A stretch of DNA of 64,000 bases from Oceaniovalibus sp. ACAM 378 (GTDB taxonomy: Bacteria > Pseudomonadota > Alphaproteobacteria > Rhodobacterales > Rhodobacteraceae), in the NCBI RefSeq assembly GCF_008085915.1, contig NZ_VSJK01000006.1, positions 186,001 to 250,000 of the forward strand. The letters run 5' to 3'. The notes beneath the pieces are model-generated. The model was not told the origin of the DNA. It ran no database searches and saw nothing but the letters and a program-made list of their open reading frames with translations. How positions within the stretch are numbered: position 1 is the first letter of the stretch; every line of letters starts with the position of its first letter. Below, one piece after another: positions 1-8,653 of this stretch. Made by a program: the position numbers and the translations under genes.

Positions 1-963
1 TTCCTGTCCGACCTCATCGGCGAATTTTTCCCAGACGGGCTTCATCACCGCGACCCAATTGGCCCGCTGTTCCGGGGTCAGTTCGCGGATCTCTGTCCCT
101 GCATCGAGAATCGCCTGCCGCGCCTGATTGTCCACGTCGCCCACGGCCGCGTTACGCTCGGCAGTGACTTCGGACAGGATGGTCAGAAACTGGTCACGCA
201 CATCAGCGTCAAGACTGTCGAGGAAATCGACGGAACTGACGACCATATAGTCGATGATACCGTGGTTCGATTCGGTAATGCCGTCCTGCACCTCAAAGAA
301 TTTCTGACCATAGATGTTGGACCATGAGTTTTCCTGCCCGTCGACAACGCCGGTCTGAAGCGCGCCGTAAACCTCGGCAAAGGCCATCGGCTGCGGCGAG
401 GCTCCCAGTGCCTCCATCTGCGCGACCAGCACATCAGAAGGTTGGACCCGGAACTTGAGCCCCTTGGCATCCGTGGGTTCCAGCAGCGGCTTGTTGGCGC
501 TGAACTGTTTCATGCCGTTGTGCCAATAGGCCAACCCCTGAAGACCGCGCCGCTGCATCTTGTCCAGCATCCCGCGACCGATGTCAGAGGCCTGAAACGC
601 ATCAACCGCATTGATATCCTTGAACATGAACGGCAGATCGAACAGGCGATAGGCCTTGGTGATCGGCTCGAACAGCGACAGCGAAGGGGCTGCCAGTTGG
701 ACGTCGCCGCGCAACAGCGCCTCGGTCACCTGTTCGTCGGTATAAAGAGTCGAGTTCGGAAAGACCTCGACGCACAGCTTGCCGTTCATTTCGTCGTTCA
801 CCCGCTGCATCAAAAGCTGCGCGGCGATACCTTTCGGGTGTTTGTCAGTGTTGGTGACATGGCTGAACTTGACAACGGTTTCGCCGTCGTCGCAGGCCGC
901 GATGGCGGCTGCGGGGGCAAAGGCAATGGCCGCGACGGTCGCAGCCTTAAGAATGAATTTCAT
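1..963 (-). CDS. TRAP transporter solute-binding protein, DctP family (3' end cut by window edge)
   Basis: The reading frame is open from an ATG at 963 to the window edge, giving 321 codons with no stop, so the C-terminus is missing. A Sec signal peptide (hydrophobic residues 4-22, AAA-type cleavage region) marks a periplasmic protein. The body has the DctP-family pattern: an early VVKFSHV strand, then 'GLKFRVQPSDV' and 'GVVDGQENSWSNIY' as the ligand-binding and hinge segments. The family delivers small organic acids to a DctQ/DctM membrane pair; those genes are not in the window but may lie beyond base 1. A good ribosome site (GGAGG) sits just upstream of the ATG. The gene is divergent from the BKACE/ABC operon. 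The ligand cannot be told from sequence. Confidence 0.9.
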   Translation of the reverse strand, partial: MKFILKAATVAAIAFAPAAAIAACDDGETVVKFSHVTNTDKHPKGIAAQLLMQRVNDEMNGKLCVEVFPNSTLYTDEQVTEALLRGDVQLAAPSLSLFEPITKAYRLFDLPFMFKDINAVDAFQASDIGRGMLDKMQRRGLQGLAYWHNGMKQFSANKPLLEPTDAKGLKFRVQPSDVLVAQMEALGASPQPMAFAEVYGALQTGVVDGQENSWSNIYGQKFFEVQDGITESNHGIIDYMVVSSVDFLDSLDADVRDQFLTILSEVTAERNAAVGDVDNQARQAILDAGTEIRELTPEQRANWVAVMKPVWEKFADEVGQE

Positions 964-1253
964 TGTTTTCCTCCTGGTGATTGACGGCTTGATCGGTGGC
1001 GGGCTTTTGCCCGCTCTTGGGAAAAGGATGCCCGGGAACCGAGTGGAAAAACAATCGTTTTTGTGATTGCATCGGAAAAGATCGCCCGATGACCACTTTA
1101 TGACCCCTTGCTTTGGAATAAACGGGACAGGGTGCTGTAAATCCGGTCCGAAGCGGCGCGGATGACCCTACGGCAGGTCGGATTGATTCGCCCGGCCCGG
1201 CGCATGGGTTGCGCGCTCTTGAACCGGCGGGGTGGCTGCGCCAAGGTGGCGCC
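964..1253. other. Divergent intergenic region between the TRAP gene and the catabolic operon
   Basis: 290 bases with no convincing gene; the open frames here are GC-driven shadows. It must carry the promoters of both flanking genes. Two structures are visible: a perfect hairpin at 999-1014 in the TRAP leader, and a short inverted repeat CAATC-N8-GATTG at 1052-1069 in an AT-rich patch that could be a regulator site. No regulator gene for the operon is present nearby. Confidence 0.6.
999..1014 (-). repeat. Perfect hairpin in the leader of the TRAP gene
   Basis: GCGGGC-TTTT-GCCCGC on the plus strand, 6-bp arms and 4-base loop, ending about 36 bases upstream of the TRAP ATG. No U-run follows it in the minus direction, so it does not look like a normal terminator. 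It could be a leader stem-loop or chance in GC-rich DNA. Confidence 0.45.
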
Positions 1254-2555
1254 ATGGATCAATCTGTTGCTGACCCCCGCCTGACCGACCTTACCGCCCG
1301 CATCGCCGAAAGGCGCGACGACCTGATCGCGTTGACGCAGGATCTGATCCGCATCCCCACGCTGAACCCGCCCGGCGAAAACTATCGCGAGATCTGCGAT
1401 TATCTTGCGGCGCGGCTGGGCAGGGCAGGGTTTGCGGTGCAACTGATCCGAGCCACTGGCACGCCGGGGGATTGTGATGAATATCCGCGCTGGAACGTCA
1501 TAGCGCACCGCGACGGGGTGCGGGCGGGAGACTGTGTTCACTTCAACTCGCACATCGATGTGGTGGAGGTGGGGATGGGCTGGACACGCGATCCCTTTGG
1601 TGCAGAGCTTATTGACGGCAAAATCTATGGGCGCGGCGCCTGCGACATGAAAGGCGGGCTGGCCGCATCGATCATCGCTGCCGAATGCTTCATCGCCGAA
1701 TTCCCGGATTTCGCCGGCGCAATCGAGATTTCCGGCACGGCGGACGAAGAATCAGGCGGGTTTGGCGGTGTCGCCTATCTTGCCGAACAGGGATTTTTCA
1801 GCCCTGAGAAGGTGCAGCATGTCATCATCCCCGAACCGCTGAACAAGGATCGGGTGTGTCTGGGGCATCGCGGCGGATGGTGGGCGGAAATCCAGACATT
1901 CGGCGAAATTGCCCATGGATCGATGCCTTTCCTTGGTGACTGCGCCGTGCGTCACATGGGTGCGGTGATCGACCGGTTCGAGCGTGATCTGTTCCCCGCC
2001 ATGGCCGCCCGGCGCACCGATATGCCCGTGGTGCCCGAGGGCGCGCGAAGCTCGACCATGAACATCAATTCGATCCACGGCGGACAGGCGGAAAGGCCCA
2101 AGAACAGCACCGCTTTGCCGTCCCACTGCGTGCCTGACAGTTGCCGCATCGTGATTGACCGGCGCTTTCTGGTCGAAGAACCTTTGGATGAGGTTCGCGA
2201 CGAAGTGCGCGCATTGCTCGACGATCTGGTGCAAACCCGCCCGAATTTCGAATATTCCCTGAGCGAACTGAACCACGTCCTGCCGTCGATGACCGACCGA
2301 GACGCGCCCATCGCGCGCACTGTGGCGGCCAACGTGGCGCGGGTGATGGGGCGAGAGGCCGAATTCGTCGCCTCTCCCGGAACATACGACCAGAAACATA
2401 TCGACAGGATCGGGCGGCTGAAGAACTGTGTCGCCTATGGGCCGGGGTTGCTGGAACTGGCGCACAAGCCGGATGAATATGTTGGCGTCGATGATATGAT
2501 GGACAGCGCGACGGTCATGGCGCTGTCCCTTGCAGACCTGTTGGCGCCAAAATAA
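1254..2555 (+). CDS. M20-family deacylase/peptidase (ArgE/DapE type)
   Basis: A 433-residue zinc amidohydrolase of the acetylornithine deacetylase/succinyl-diaminopimelate desuccinylase family. Metal-site motifs are visible: HIDVV with His100 and Asp102, RGACDMKGG with the bridging Asp131, and DEESGG with the catalytic Glu165 and metal-binding Glu166. The dimerisation (lid) domain lies roughly at 190-310. There is no signal peptide, so it is cytoplasmic. I chose the ATG at 1254 because AAGGTGG precedes it and the M20 fold starts soon after. It is the first gene of a co-directional operon with a peptide-type ABC transporter, so it probably removes an acyl group from the imported compound. A biosynthetic argE or dapE role is less likely in this setting. 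Confidence 0.85.
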   Translation: MDQSVADPRLTDLTARIAERRDDLIALTQDLIRIPTLNPPGENYREICDYLAARLGRAGFAVQLIRATGTPGDCDEYPRWNVIAHRDGVRAGDCVHFNSHIDVVEVGMGWTRDPFGAELIDGKIYGRGACDMKGGLAASIIAAECFIAEFPDFAGAIEISGTADEESGGFGGVAYLAEQGFFSPEKVQHVIIPEPLNKDRVCLGHRGGWWAEIQTFGEIAHGSMPFLGDCAVRHMGAVIDRFERDLFPAMAARRTDMPVVPEGARSSTMNINSIHGGQAERPKNSTALPSHCVPDSCRIVIDRRFLVEEPLDEVRDEVRALLDDLVQTRPNFEYSLSELNHVLPSMTDRDAPIARTVAANVARVMGREAEFVASPGTYDQKHIDRIGRLKNCVAYGPGLLELAHKPDEYVGVDDMMDSATVMALSLADLLAPK

Positions 2556-2579
2556 CCGATCGATCAGGGAGAACAATAT

Positions 2580-4058
2580 ATGCGCATCACACCCATCTTC
2601 TGTGCCCTATTGCTGGGCGCGACTGCGACAGTTTCGGCCGCAACCGCGCAGACCGGCATAACCGTCGCCGTACAGCTTGAGCCGCCCAACCTTGACCCGA
2701 CCAGCGGGGCTGCGGGGGCCATCGACACGGTGCTGTATTCCAACGTGTTCGAAGGGCTGACCCGTTTTGCCGCTGACGGATCGGTTGTTCCGGGACTGGC
2801 CGAGTCGTGGGATATTTCGGACGACGGGCTGGAATATACGTTCCATTTGCGCGACGGGGTGACATTCCACGACGCCACGGTGATGGACGCGGAAGATGTG
2901 AAGTTCAGCCTTGATCGCGCCCGCGGCGACGACAGCACCAATGCGCAAAAGGGGTTGTTCGCGTCCATCGCCAGCGTTGATGTGGTGGATCCGCTGACCG
3001 TGAAGGTCACGCTGTCCGAACCCACCGGCAGTTTCCTGTTCAACATGGCCTGGGGCGATGCCGTGATCGTCGCGCCCGAATCTATCGAAGGGAACGCCAA
3101 CAATCCGATCGGCACCGGTGCGTTCAAATTCGCCAACTGGGTGCAGGGTGACCGGATCGAACTGATCCGCAACCCGGATTACTGGGGCACGCCCGCACCG
3201 CTGGAAACCGCGACATTCCGGTTCATCGCCGACCCCACCGCCGCCTTTGCCGCCGTGATGGCCGAGGATGTGGATGCGTTCTTTGGCTTTCCCGCGCCCG
3301 AAAACATCCCACAGTTTCAGGCAGATCCGCGGTTTCAGGTGATCATTGGCAACACCGAGGGCGAGACGATCCTTGCCATGAACAACAAGACGGCGCCTTT
3401 CGACAATGTGAAGGTGCGTGAGGCGGTGGCCCATGCGATTGACCGGCAGGCGATCATCAACGGTGCGATGTTTGGCCAGGGCACGCCCATCGGCACCCAT
3501 TTTGCACCGCATCACCCGGCCTATGTAGATCTGACCGGGCTGTCCGACTTTGACCCCGAAAAATCCAAGGCGCTGTTGGCCGAGGCAGGGCTGGCTGACG
3601 GATTCACCACCACGCTGAAACTGCCGCCGCCCTCCTATGCCCGGCGCGGCGGTGAGATTATCGCAAGCCAGTTGCGCGCCGTGGGGATCACGGCCGAGAT
3701 CGAGAATCAGGAATGGGCGCAGTGGCTGGAAACCACGTTCAAGGGCAAGGATTTCGGCCTGACCATCGTATCGCACACCGAGCCGATGGACATCGGAATC
3801 TATGCTGACCCCGATTATTATTTCCAATACGGGCGGCCCGAATTTGTCGCGATCATGGACGAGTTGAACGCCACCACGGATGATGCTGCGCGTACCGAAC
3901 TGCTGCAACAGGCGCAGACGATGATCGCCGAGGATTACGTGAACGTCTATCTGTTCGAACTGGCGTTTCCGACGGTGGCCAAGGTGGGGCTGACCGGGTT
4001 GTGGGAAAACCAGCCGACCCAGGCGGTTGACCTGACCGGCGTCAGCTGGGGCAAGTGA
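2580..4058 (+). CDS. ABC transporter solute-binding protein, family 5 (dipeptide/oligopeptide type)
   Basis: A 492-residue periplasmic binding protein. A signal peptide covers about residues 1-22 and ends in ATA. The SBP_bac_5 hallmarks follow: 'LEPPNLDPTSGA' near the N-terminus, 'VPGLAESWDISDDGLEYTF' and 'FHLRDGVTFHD' in domain I, and 'NNKTAPFDNVKVREAVAHAI' in the middle. A clear ribosome site (AGGGAGA) precedes the ATG, 24 bases after the deacylase stop. It should capture the substrate for the permeases at 5278-7037 and the ATPase at 7034. The family binds peptides, opines, glycosides and other small solutes, so the ligand is undetermined. Confidence 0.92.
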   Translation: MRITPIFCALLLGATATVSAATAQTGITVAVQLEPPNLDPTSGAAGAIDTVLYSNVFEGLTRFAADGSVVPGLAESWDISDDGLEYTFHLRDGVTFHDATVMDAEDVKFSLDRARGDDSTNAQKGLFASIASVDVVDPLTVKVTLSEPTGSFLFNMAWGDAVIVAPESIEGNANNPIGTGAFKFANWVQGDRIELIRNPDYWGTPAPLETATFRFIADPTAAFAAVMAEDVDAFFGFPAPENIPQFQADPRFQVIIGNTEGETILAMNNKTAPFDNVKVREAVAHAIDRQAIINGAMFGQGTPIGTHFAPHHPAYVDLTGLSDFDPEKSKALLAEAGLADGFTTTLKLPPPSYARRGGEIIASQLRAVGITAEIENQEWAQWLETTFKGKDFGLTIVSHTEPMDIGIYADPDYYFQYGRPEFVAIMDELNATTDDAARTELLQQAQTMIAEDYVNVYLFELAFPTVAKVGLTGLWENQPTQAVDLTGVSWGK

Positions 4059-4120
4059 ACGACATCTGACGGCGGGCCGGGGTGGCACTTGCCCCGGCCA
4101 ATTCTCCAAAAGGACACGAC

Positions 4121-5050
4121 ATGGCATCGAACAAGGTCATCATCACTTGCGCCATTACGGGCGCGATCCACACGCCCACCATGACGCCTCATTTGCCGAT
4201 CACCGCCGATCAGATCGCGTCCGAGGCGATTGCGGCAGCCGAAGCGGGTGCGGCAATTCTGCATCTGCATGCAAGAAACCCGGAAACCGGTCAGCCCGAT
4301 CAGTCACCCGAGGCATTTGCCGCCTTCCTGCCACGTATCAAACAAGCCACCAATGCCGCAATCAATCTGACCACCGGCGGCAGCCCATACATGACCGTGG
4401 CGGAACGCGCCCGCCCGGCCATGCAGTTTCAGCCCGAGGTTGCATCCCTGAACATGGGGTCGATGAATTTCGGCCTGTTTCCACTGCTGAACAAATACAA
4501 AGAGTTCCAGCACAAATGGGAGCGCGAGCATCTAGAAGGTTCGCGCGATCTGGTGTTCCGTAATTCGTTCAAGGACATCGAATATGTGCTCGAGGCCTGC
4601 TATGGCAACGGCACGCGGTTCGAGTTTGAATGCTATGACACCTCGCATCTCTATAACCTTGCGCATTTCGTTGACCGTGGGCTGATCAAGCCGCCGTTTC
4701 TGGTGCAGTCGGTATTCGGCATTCTGGGCGGGATCGGCACCCATCCTGAAGACGTGGCACATATGAGACGCACTGCCGACCGGTTGTTCGGTGATGCCTA
4801 TGAATGGTCGGTTCTGGGCGCGGGCGCTGCACAGTTCCGCGTGGCGGCGATGGCGGCGGCCATGGGCGGCCATGTGCGCGTCGGGCTGGAAGACTCGATC
4901 TGGATCGGGCGCGGGCAACTGGCTGAATCCAATGCCGATCAGGTCAGGAAAGTGCGGCAGATCGTCGAAGGTCTGGGCCGGGAGATCGCCACCCCGGATG
5001 AGGCCCGCGCGATGCTGGCGCTCAAGGGTGGCGACAAGGTGGCATTCTGA
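4121..5050 (+). CDS. Beta-keto acid cleavage enzyme (BKACE, DUF849)
   Basis: A 309-residue TIM-barrel zinc enzyme of the BKACE family, which transfers an acyl unit from a beta-keto acid using acetyl-CoA, releasing acetoacetate and a new acyl-CoA. Seen in sequence: the N-terminal strand VIITCAITGAIHTP, the zinc motif HLHARNPETG with His48 and His50, and VGLEDS with Glu257 near the C-terminus. The position that is Glu in the founding enzyme Kce ('CGAE') reads GAIH here, as I recall for many BKACE members of other specificity. The ATG at 4121 follows an AAAAGGA ribosome site. Its place between transporter genes and next to an SDR and an aldehyde dehydrogenase indicates a catabolic pathway through a beta-keto intermediate. 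Confidence 0.9.
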   Translation: MASNKVIITCAITGAIHTPTMTPHLPITADQIASEAIAAAEAGAAILHLHARNPETGQPDQSPEAFAAFLPRIKQATNAAINLTTGGSPYMTVAERARPAMQFQPEVASLNMGSMNFGLFPLLNKYKEFQHKWEREHLEGSRDLVFRNSFKDIEYVLEACYGNGTRFEFECYDTSHLYNLAHFVDRGLIKPPFLVQSVFGILGGIGTHPEDVAHMRRTADRLFGDAYEWSVLGAGAAQFRVAAMAAAMGGHVRVGLEDSIWIGRGQLAESNADQVRKVRQIVEGLGREIATPDEARAMLALKGGDKVAF

Positions 5051-5277
5051 GATGACCAGACTTGCGGTGCGCCGGTCAGATCAGCGTGCCGAAGGCGTGG
5101 CGTCAAAACCCAGGAACGGCTCGCGCAAGATCGTATCCGGCAACGGACATGCCGTCGCTGCGTGGGATGGGTTATTTCATCGACTCCTTCACTGTGACTG
5201 CCTGCGTGATACCGCGCCATCGGTTAAGGGGTGATGAACCGCCCTGTTCCATCCGCAAGCCAACCGGGCAGGCGGCG
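5051..5277 (+). other. Gap inside the operon without a convincing gene
   Basis: 227 bases between the BKACE and DppB-like genes, the only sizeable gap in an otherwise tightly packed operon. A 60-codon frame from 5052 to 5234 has no resemblance to a known family and no ribosome site of its own. I see no strong hairpin and no clear promoter. It may be a remnant of a lost gene. Confidence 0.4.
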
Positions 5278-6225
5278 ATGATCCGCTATGTGCTCAGCCG
5301 CCTCACCTCGCTTGCGATCAGCCTGATCGTCGCCAGTCTGGTGATTTTTCTGGTGGTCGAGGTCGCGCCGGGTGATCCGGCATCATACATGCTGGGGGTA
5401 AATGCGCGGCCCGATACCGTGGCCGCGCTCCGGATCGAGCTGGGTCTGGATGCAAGCAAACCTCAGCGGTATCTGTCTTGGGTCAGTGGCATGGTCACGG
5501 GCGATTTCGGCACATCCTATACTTATCGCAGTCCGGTGGCCGATATGATCGGCGACCGGTTATGGATATCGCTGCCGCTGGCGCTTTATGCGCTGGCACT
5601 GTCGACGCTGATTGCCTTTCCCGCCGGAATATATGCTGCCAGCCGTCGGGGCGGTGCGGGGGATACGGCGGTGATGGGGGCGACGCAACTGGGAATTGCC
5701 ATCCCGAATTTCTGGTTCGCGATGCTTATGGTGTTGGTCTTTGCCATCAAGCTGCGTTGGTTTTCCGCCGGGGGTTTTCCGGGGTGGGAGCGTGGGTTTT
5801 GGGGCGGCATCAAGGCCCTGACCCTGCCAGCCGTCGCGCTTGCCCTGCCGCAGGCGGCGATTCTGGCGCGGATCATGCGCTCGTCCCTGCTGGACATGCT
5901 GGGCGAGGATTTCATCCGTACCGCCCGCGCCAAAGGGCTGAGCCGGCGGCAAGCCCTGTGGCGACATGCGCTGCGCAACGCCCTGATCCCGGTGCTGACG
6001 ATCATCGGGTTGCAGTTCTCGTTCCTGCTGGCCGGGGCGATCATCATCGAACAGGTGTTCTTTCTGCCCGGACTGGGGCGGCTGGTGTTCCAGTCGATTT
6101 CCCAGCGCGATCTTATCGTGGTGGAATCGGTGGTCATGCTGCTGGTATTTGCGGTGATCACGGTGAATTTCATCGTTGATCTTGCCTATGCCGCGGTCGA
6201 TCCCCGGCTGAGGACGGGGCGGTGA
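5278..6225 (+). CDS. ABC transporter permease, DppB type
   Basis: A 315-residue inner-membrane permease of the BPD_transp_1 family with about six membrane segments. It has the usual DppB start (an N-terminal helix followed by VEVAPGDPASYMLG) and the EAA-type cytoplasmic loop 'DFIRTARAKGLSRRQALWRH' that contacts the ATPase. I chose the ATG at 5278 because the first helix begins there; the 60 or so upstream codons in frame do not resemble a permease. The gene is separated from BKACE by an unusual 227-base gap. It ends with a GTGA overlap into the next permease, which implies coupled translation. Confidence 0.9.
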   Translation: MIRYVLSRLTSLAISLIVASLVIFLVVEVAPGDPASYMLGVNARPDTVAALRIELGLDASKPQRYLSWVSGMVTGDFGTSYTYRSPVADMIGDRLWISLPLALYALALSTLIAFPAGIYAASRRGGAGDTAVMGATQLGIAIPNFWFAMLMVLVFAIKLRWFSAGGFPGWERGFWGGIKALTLPAVALALPQAAILARIMRSSLLDMLGEDFIRTARAKGLSRRQALWRHALRNALIPVLTIIGLQFSFLLAGAIIIEQVFFLPGLGRLVFQSISQRDLIVVESVVMLLVFAVITVNFIVDLAYAAVDPRLRTGR

Positions 6226-7037
6226 ACCGCAACCTGATCATCGGCACCGCGCTGACGGCGGTGTTTGTTCTGGCGGCGCTGTTGTCGTTTGTCTGGGTGC
6301 CCTATGATATCGAAACGCTGGACATCCCTAACCGGTTGAAACCACCCGGCGGTGCGCATTGGCTGGGCACCGACCACTTTGGGCGCGACATCCTGAGCAT
6401 GGTCATGACCGGCGCGCGCACCTCGATAGCGGTGGCGCTGGTGGCCGTGGGGATCGGCATGGGGCTGGGCGTGCCTCTGGGCCTGTCGGCGGCAGCGCTG
6501 CGCGGCGGAGGGCTGGATGAATTCATCATGCGCGGCAACGACCTGATCTTTGCCTTTCCCAGCCTTGTCATCGCCATCCTGATCACCGCCGTGTTTGGCC
6601 CCGGGGCAGTGAACGCCATCATCGCCATCGGTATCTTCAACATTCCGGTCTTTGCCCGCCTGACTCGGGGGGCGGCGCTGGGCCTGTGGGGGCGGGATTT
6701 CATTCTGGCGGCGCGGGTGGCGGGCAAGTCGGCAGGGCGGATCAGCGTTGAACACATCCTGCCCAACATCGCCAACCTGATGATCGTGCAGGGTACTATC
6801 CAGTTTTCACTGGGGATTCTGGCTGAGGCGGGCCTGTCTTATGTCGGGCTTGGCGCGCAGCCACCGATGCCGTCCTGGGGCCGGATGCTGGCCGAGGCGC
6901 AGACGCTGGTGTCGATCGCGCCCCATGTGGCGTTGTTCCCGGGGCTGGCGATCTTGCTGACGGTGCTGGGGCTGAACCTGATGGGCGACGGTCTGCGCGA
7001 CATGCTTGACCCCCGGTTGCGGGTCATCCGGGCATGA
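6222..7037 (+). CDS. ABC transporter permease, DppC type
   Basis: A 271-residue partner permease. The GTG start at 6222 overlaps the stop of the upstream permease. The N-terminal membrane helix is followed by the DppC signature 'HWLGTDHFGRDILS' (residues about 46-59), then five more hydrophobic segments and an EAA loop ('DFILAARVAGKSAGRISVEH'). It forms a heterodimeric channel with the DppB-like protein. The gene ends in an ATGA overlap with the ATPase gene, so the transporter genes are probably translated as a unit. Confidence 0.9.
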   Translation: MNRNLIIGTALTAVFVLAALLSFVWVPYDIETLDIPNRLKPPGGAHWLGTDHFGRDILSMVMTGARTSIAVALVAVGIGMGLGVPLGLSAAALRGGGLDEFIMRGNDLIFAFPSLVIAILITAVFGPGAVNAIIAIGIFNIPVFARLTRGAALGLWGRDFILAARVAGKSAGRISVEHILPNIANLMIVQGTIQFSLGILAEAGLSYVGLGAQPPMPSWGRMLAEAQTLVSIAPHVALFPGLAILLTVLGLNLMGDGLRDMLDPRLRVIRA

Positions 7038-8653
7038 CGTTGTTGTCGGTGCAGGGGCTGAATGTGGCAATTCACGGCACGCCGATATTGCGCGGCGTGA
7101 CGCTGGATATCGCGCCGGGGCAAATCGTGGCGCTGACCGGAGAATCCGGCTCGGGCAAGTCGATGACCGCGCTGGCGGTCATGGGGCTGTTGCCGCAGGG
7201 TGCTGTGGCGACGGGCCGGGTGATGCTGGGTGACGCCGATATTCTGACCACGCCGGAGCCGGCGCTCTGCGCCATGCGCGGGCGGGATATGGGAATGGTG
7301 TTTCAGGAGCCGATGACCGCGCTGAACCCGGTGCAGTGTATTGGCGATCAGGTGGCCGAAACGATCCTTGTGCATGGCAAGGGCAGCCGGGCCGAGGCAC
7401 GTGCGGCGGCGCAGGACATGCTGGCGCGGGCCGGATTGCCGCCGGACCGGTTTCCGCTGACCCGTTATCCGCACGAACTGTCGGGCGGTCAGCGGCAGCG
7501 TGTGGTGATTGCCATGGCCATTGCACTGCGCCCGCATCTGTTGATCGCGGATGAACCGACGACGGCACTGGATGTGACGACTCAGGCGCAGATACTGGAC
7601 CTTTTGAAAGGGCTGGTGGCGGATTTCGGCATGGGGCTGATGTTGATCACCCATGATCTGGCTGTGGTGGCCGGGATCGCTGACCGGATTGTCGTCATGC
7701 GAAAAGGCGAGGTGGTGGAGCAGGGGGCGACAGGCGATGTGCTGCGCCACATGCGCCATCCCTATACAAGGATGCTGTTCGATGCATCACGCCACCGGGT
7801 GAGCCTGCCGCCGCGTCCCGCCCCCGTGCCACTGCTGGAACTGCGCAACGTGGTGCGCGATTACCGTGTGCCCGCGAAACGGTTGTTTGCATCGGCGGGG
7901 CGGTTCCGGGCGGTGGATGGCGTCAGTTTCACACTGCACCGGGGGGAACGGCTGGGGCTGGTGGGTGAATCCGGCTGCGGCAAATCCACCCTGACCCGCG
8001 CCATACTGGGGCTGGAGCCGGTGCAGGGCGGAGAGATCACGCTGGACGGTGCGCCGGTATTTTCAGGCGGTCGCCCCAATCTGGACGTGCGCCGCCGGAT
8101 GCAGGTGGTGTTTCAGGATCCCTTCGGCAGCTTCAACCCCCGTCACCGGGTTGCGCGGTTGATAACCGAGCCGTTTCACCTGCTCGACAACCCGCCCGAC
8201 CGCGACACGTCTGTGGCTGAAGCCTTGCGGGCGGTGGGCCTGTCGCCCGGAGACGCTGACAAATATCCGCACCAGTTTTCCGGCGGCCAGCGACAGCGTA
8301 TTGCCATCGCGCGGGCGCTGATAATCAAGCCCGACCTGATCGTGCTGGACGAGGCAGTGTCGGCTTTGGACGTGTCCGTACGCGCACAGGTGCTCGACCT
8401 GCTGGCCGATCTTTGCCGATCCCACGGGCTGTCGTATCTGTTCATCAGTCACGACCTTTCGGTGGTCCGCTCGGTCACCGACCGGGTGCTGGTGATGCGG
8501 GCAGGCAAGATCGTCGAGCAGGGCGAAACCGAGACCGTATTCACTGCGCCCAGCCACGCCTATACTCGCACGTTGATTGATGCCGCGCCTGTCCTGCCTG
8601 ACTGGCAAGACACCCCTGACCCCGATCCCGACCGGAGTTTAGCCAATGCCTGA
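7034..8653 (+). CDS. Fused DppD-DppF ABC transporter ATPase
   Basis: A 539-residue protein holding two complete nucleotide-binding domains in one chain. Domain one has Walker A GESGSGKS (about residues 37-44), signature LSGGQRQR and Walker [13 protein letters not shown]. Domain two has GESGCGKS (about 310-317), FSGGQRQR and [12 protein letters not shown]. The second domain carries the more typical DppF-like features, such as the run '[14 protein letters not shown]'. Such fusions are common for peptide-type importers in alphaproteobacteria. It energises uptake by the two permeases directly upstream. Its 3' end overlaps the aldehyde dehydrogenase gene by 8 bases, tying transport to metabolism in one transcript. 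Confidence 0.93.
   Translation: MTLLSVQGLNVAIHGTPILRGVTLDIAPGQIVALTGESGSGKSMTALAVMGLLPQGAVATGRVMLGDADILTTPEPALCAMRGRDMGMVFQEPMTALNPVQCIGDQVAETILVHGKGSRAEARAAAQDMLARAGLPPDRFPLTRYPHELSGGQRQRVVIAMAIALRPHLLIADEPTTALDVTTQAQILDLLKGLVADFGMGLMLITHDLAVVAGIADRIVVMRKGEVVEQGATGDVLRHMRHPYTRMLFDASRHRVSLPPRPAPVPLLELRNVVRDYRVPAKRLFASAGRFRAVDGVSFTLHRGERLGLVGESGCGKSTLTRAILGLEPVQGGEITLDGAPVFSGGRPNLDVRRRMQVVFQDPFGSFNPRHRVARLITEPFHLLDNPPDRDTSVAEALRAVGLSPGDADKYPHQFSGGQRQRIAIARALIIKPDLIVLDEAVSALDVSVRAQVLDLLADLCRSHGLSYLFISHDLSVVRSVTDRVLVMRAGKIVEQGETETVFTAPSHAYTRTLIDAAPVLPDWQDTPDPDPDRSLANA

Noticed and set aside
2607-4127. 506-codon minus-strand frame opposite the solute-binding protein gene
   Set aside because: It is antisense to a clear family 5 binding protein, lacks a ribosome site and resembles no protein. 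Long antisense frames are expected in GC-rich genes.
5052-5234. 60-codon plus-strand frame in the gap after BKACE
   Set aside because: No ribosome site, no family, and poor codon use compared with its neighbours.
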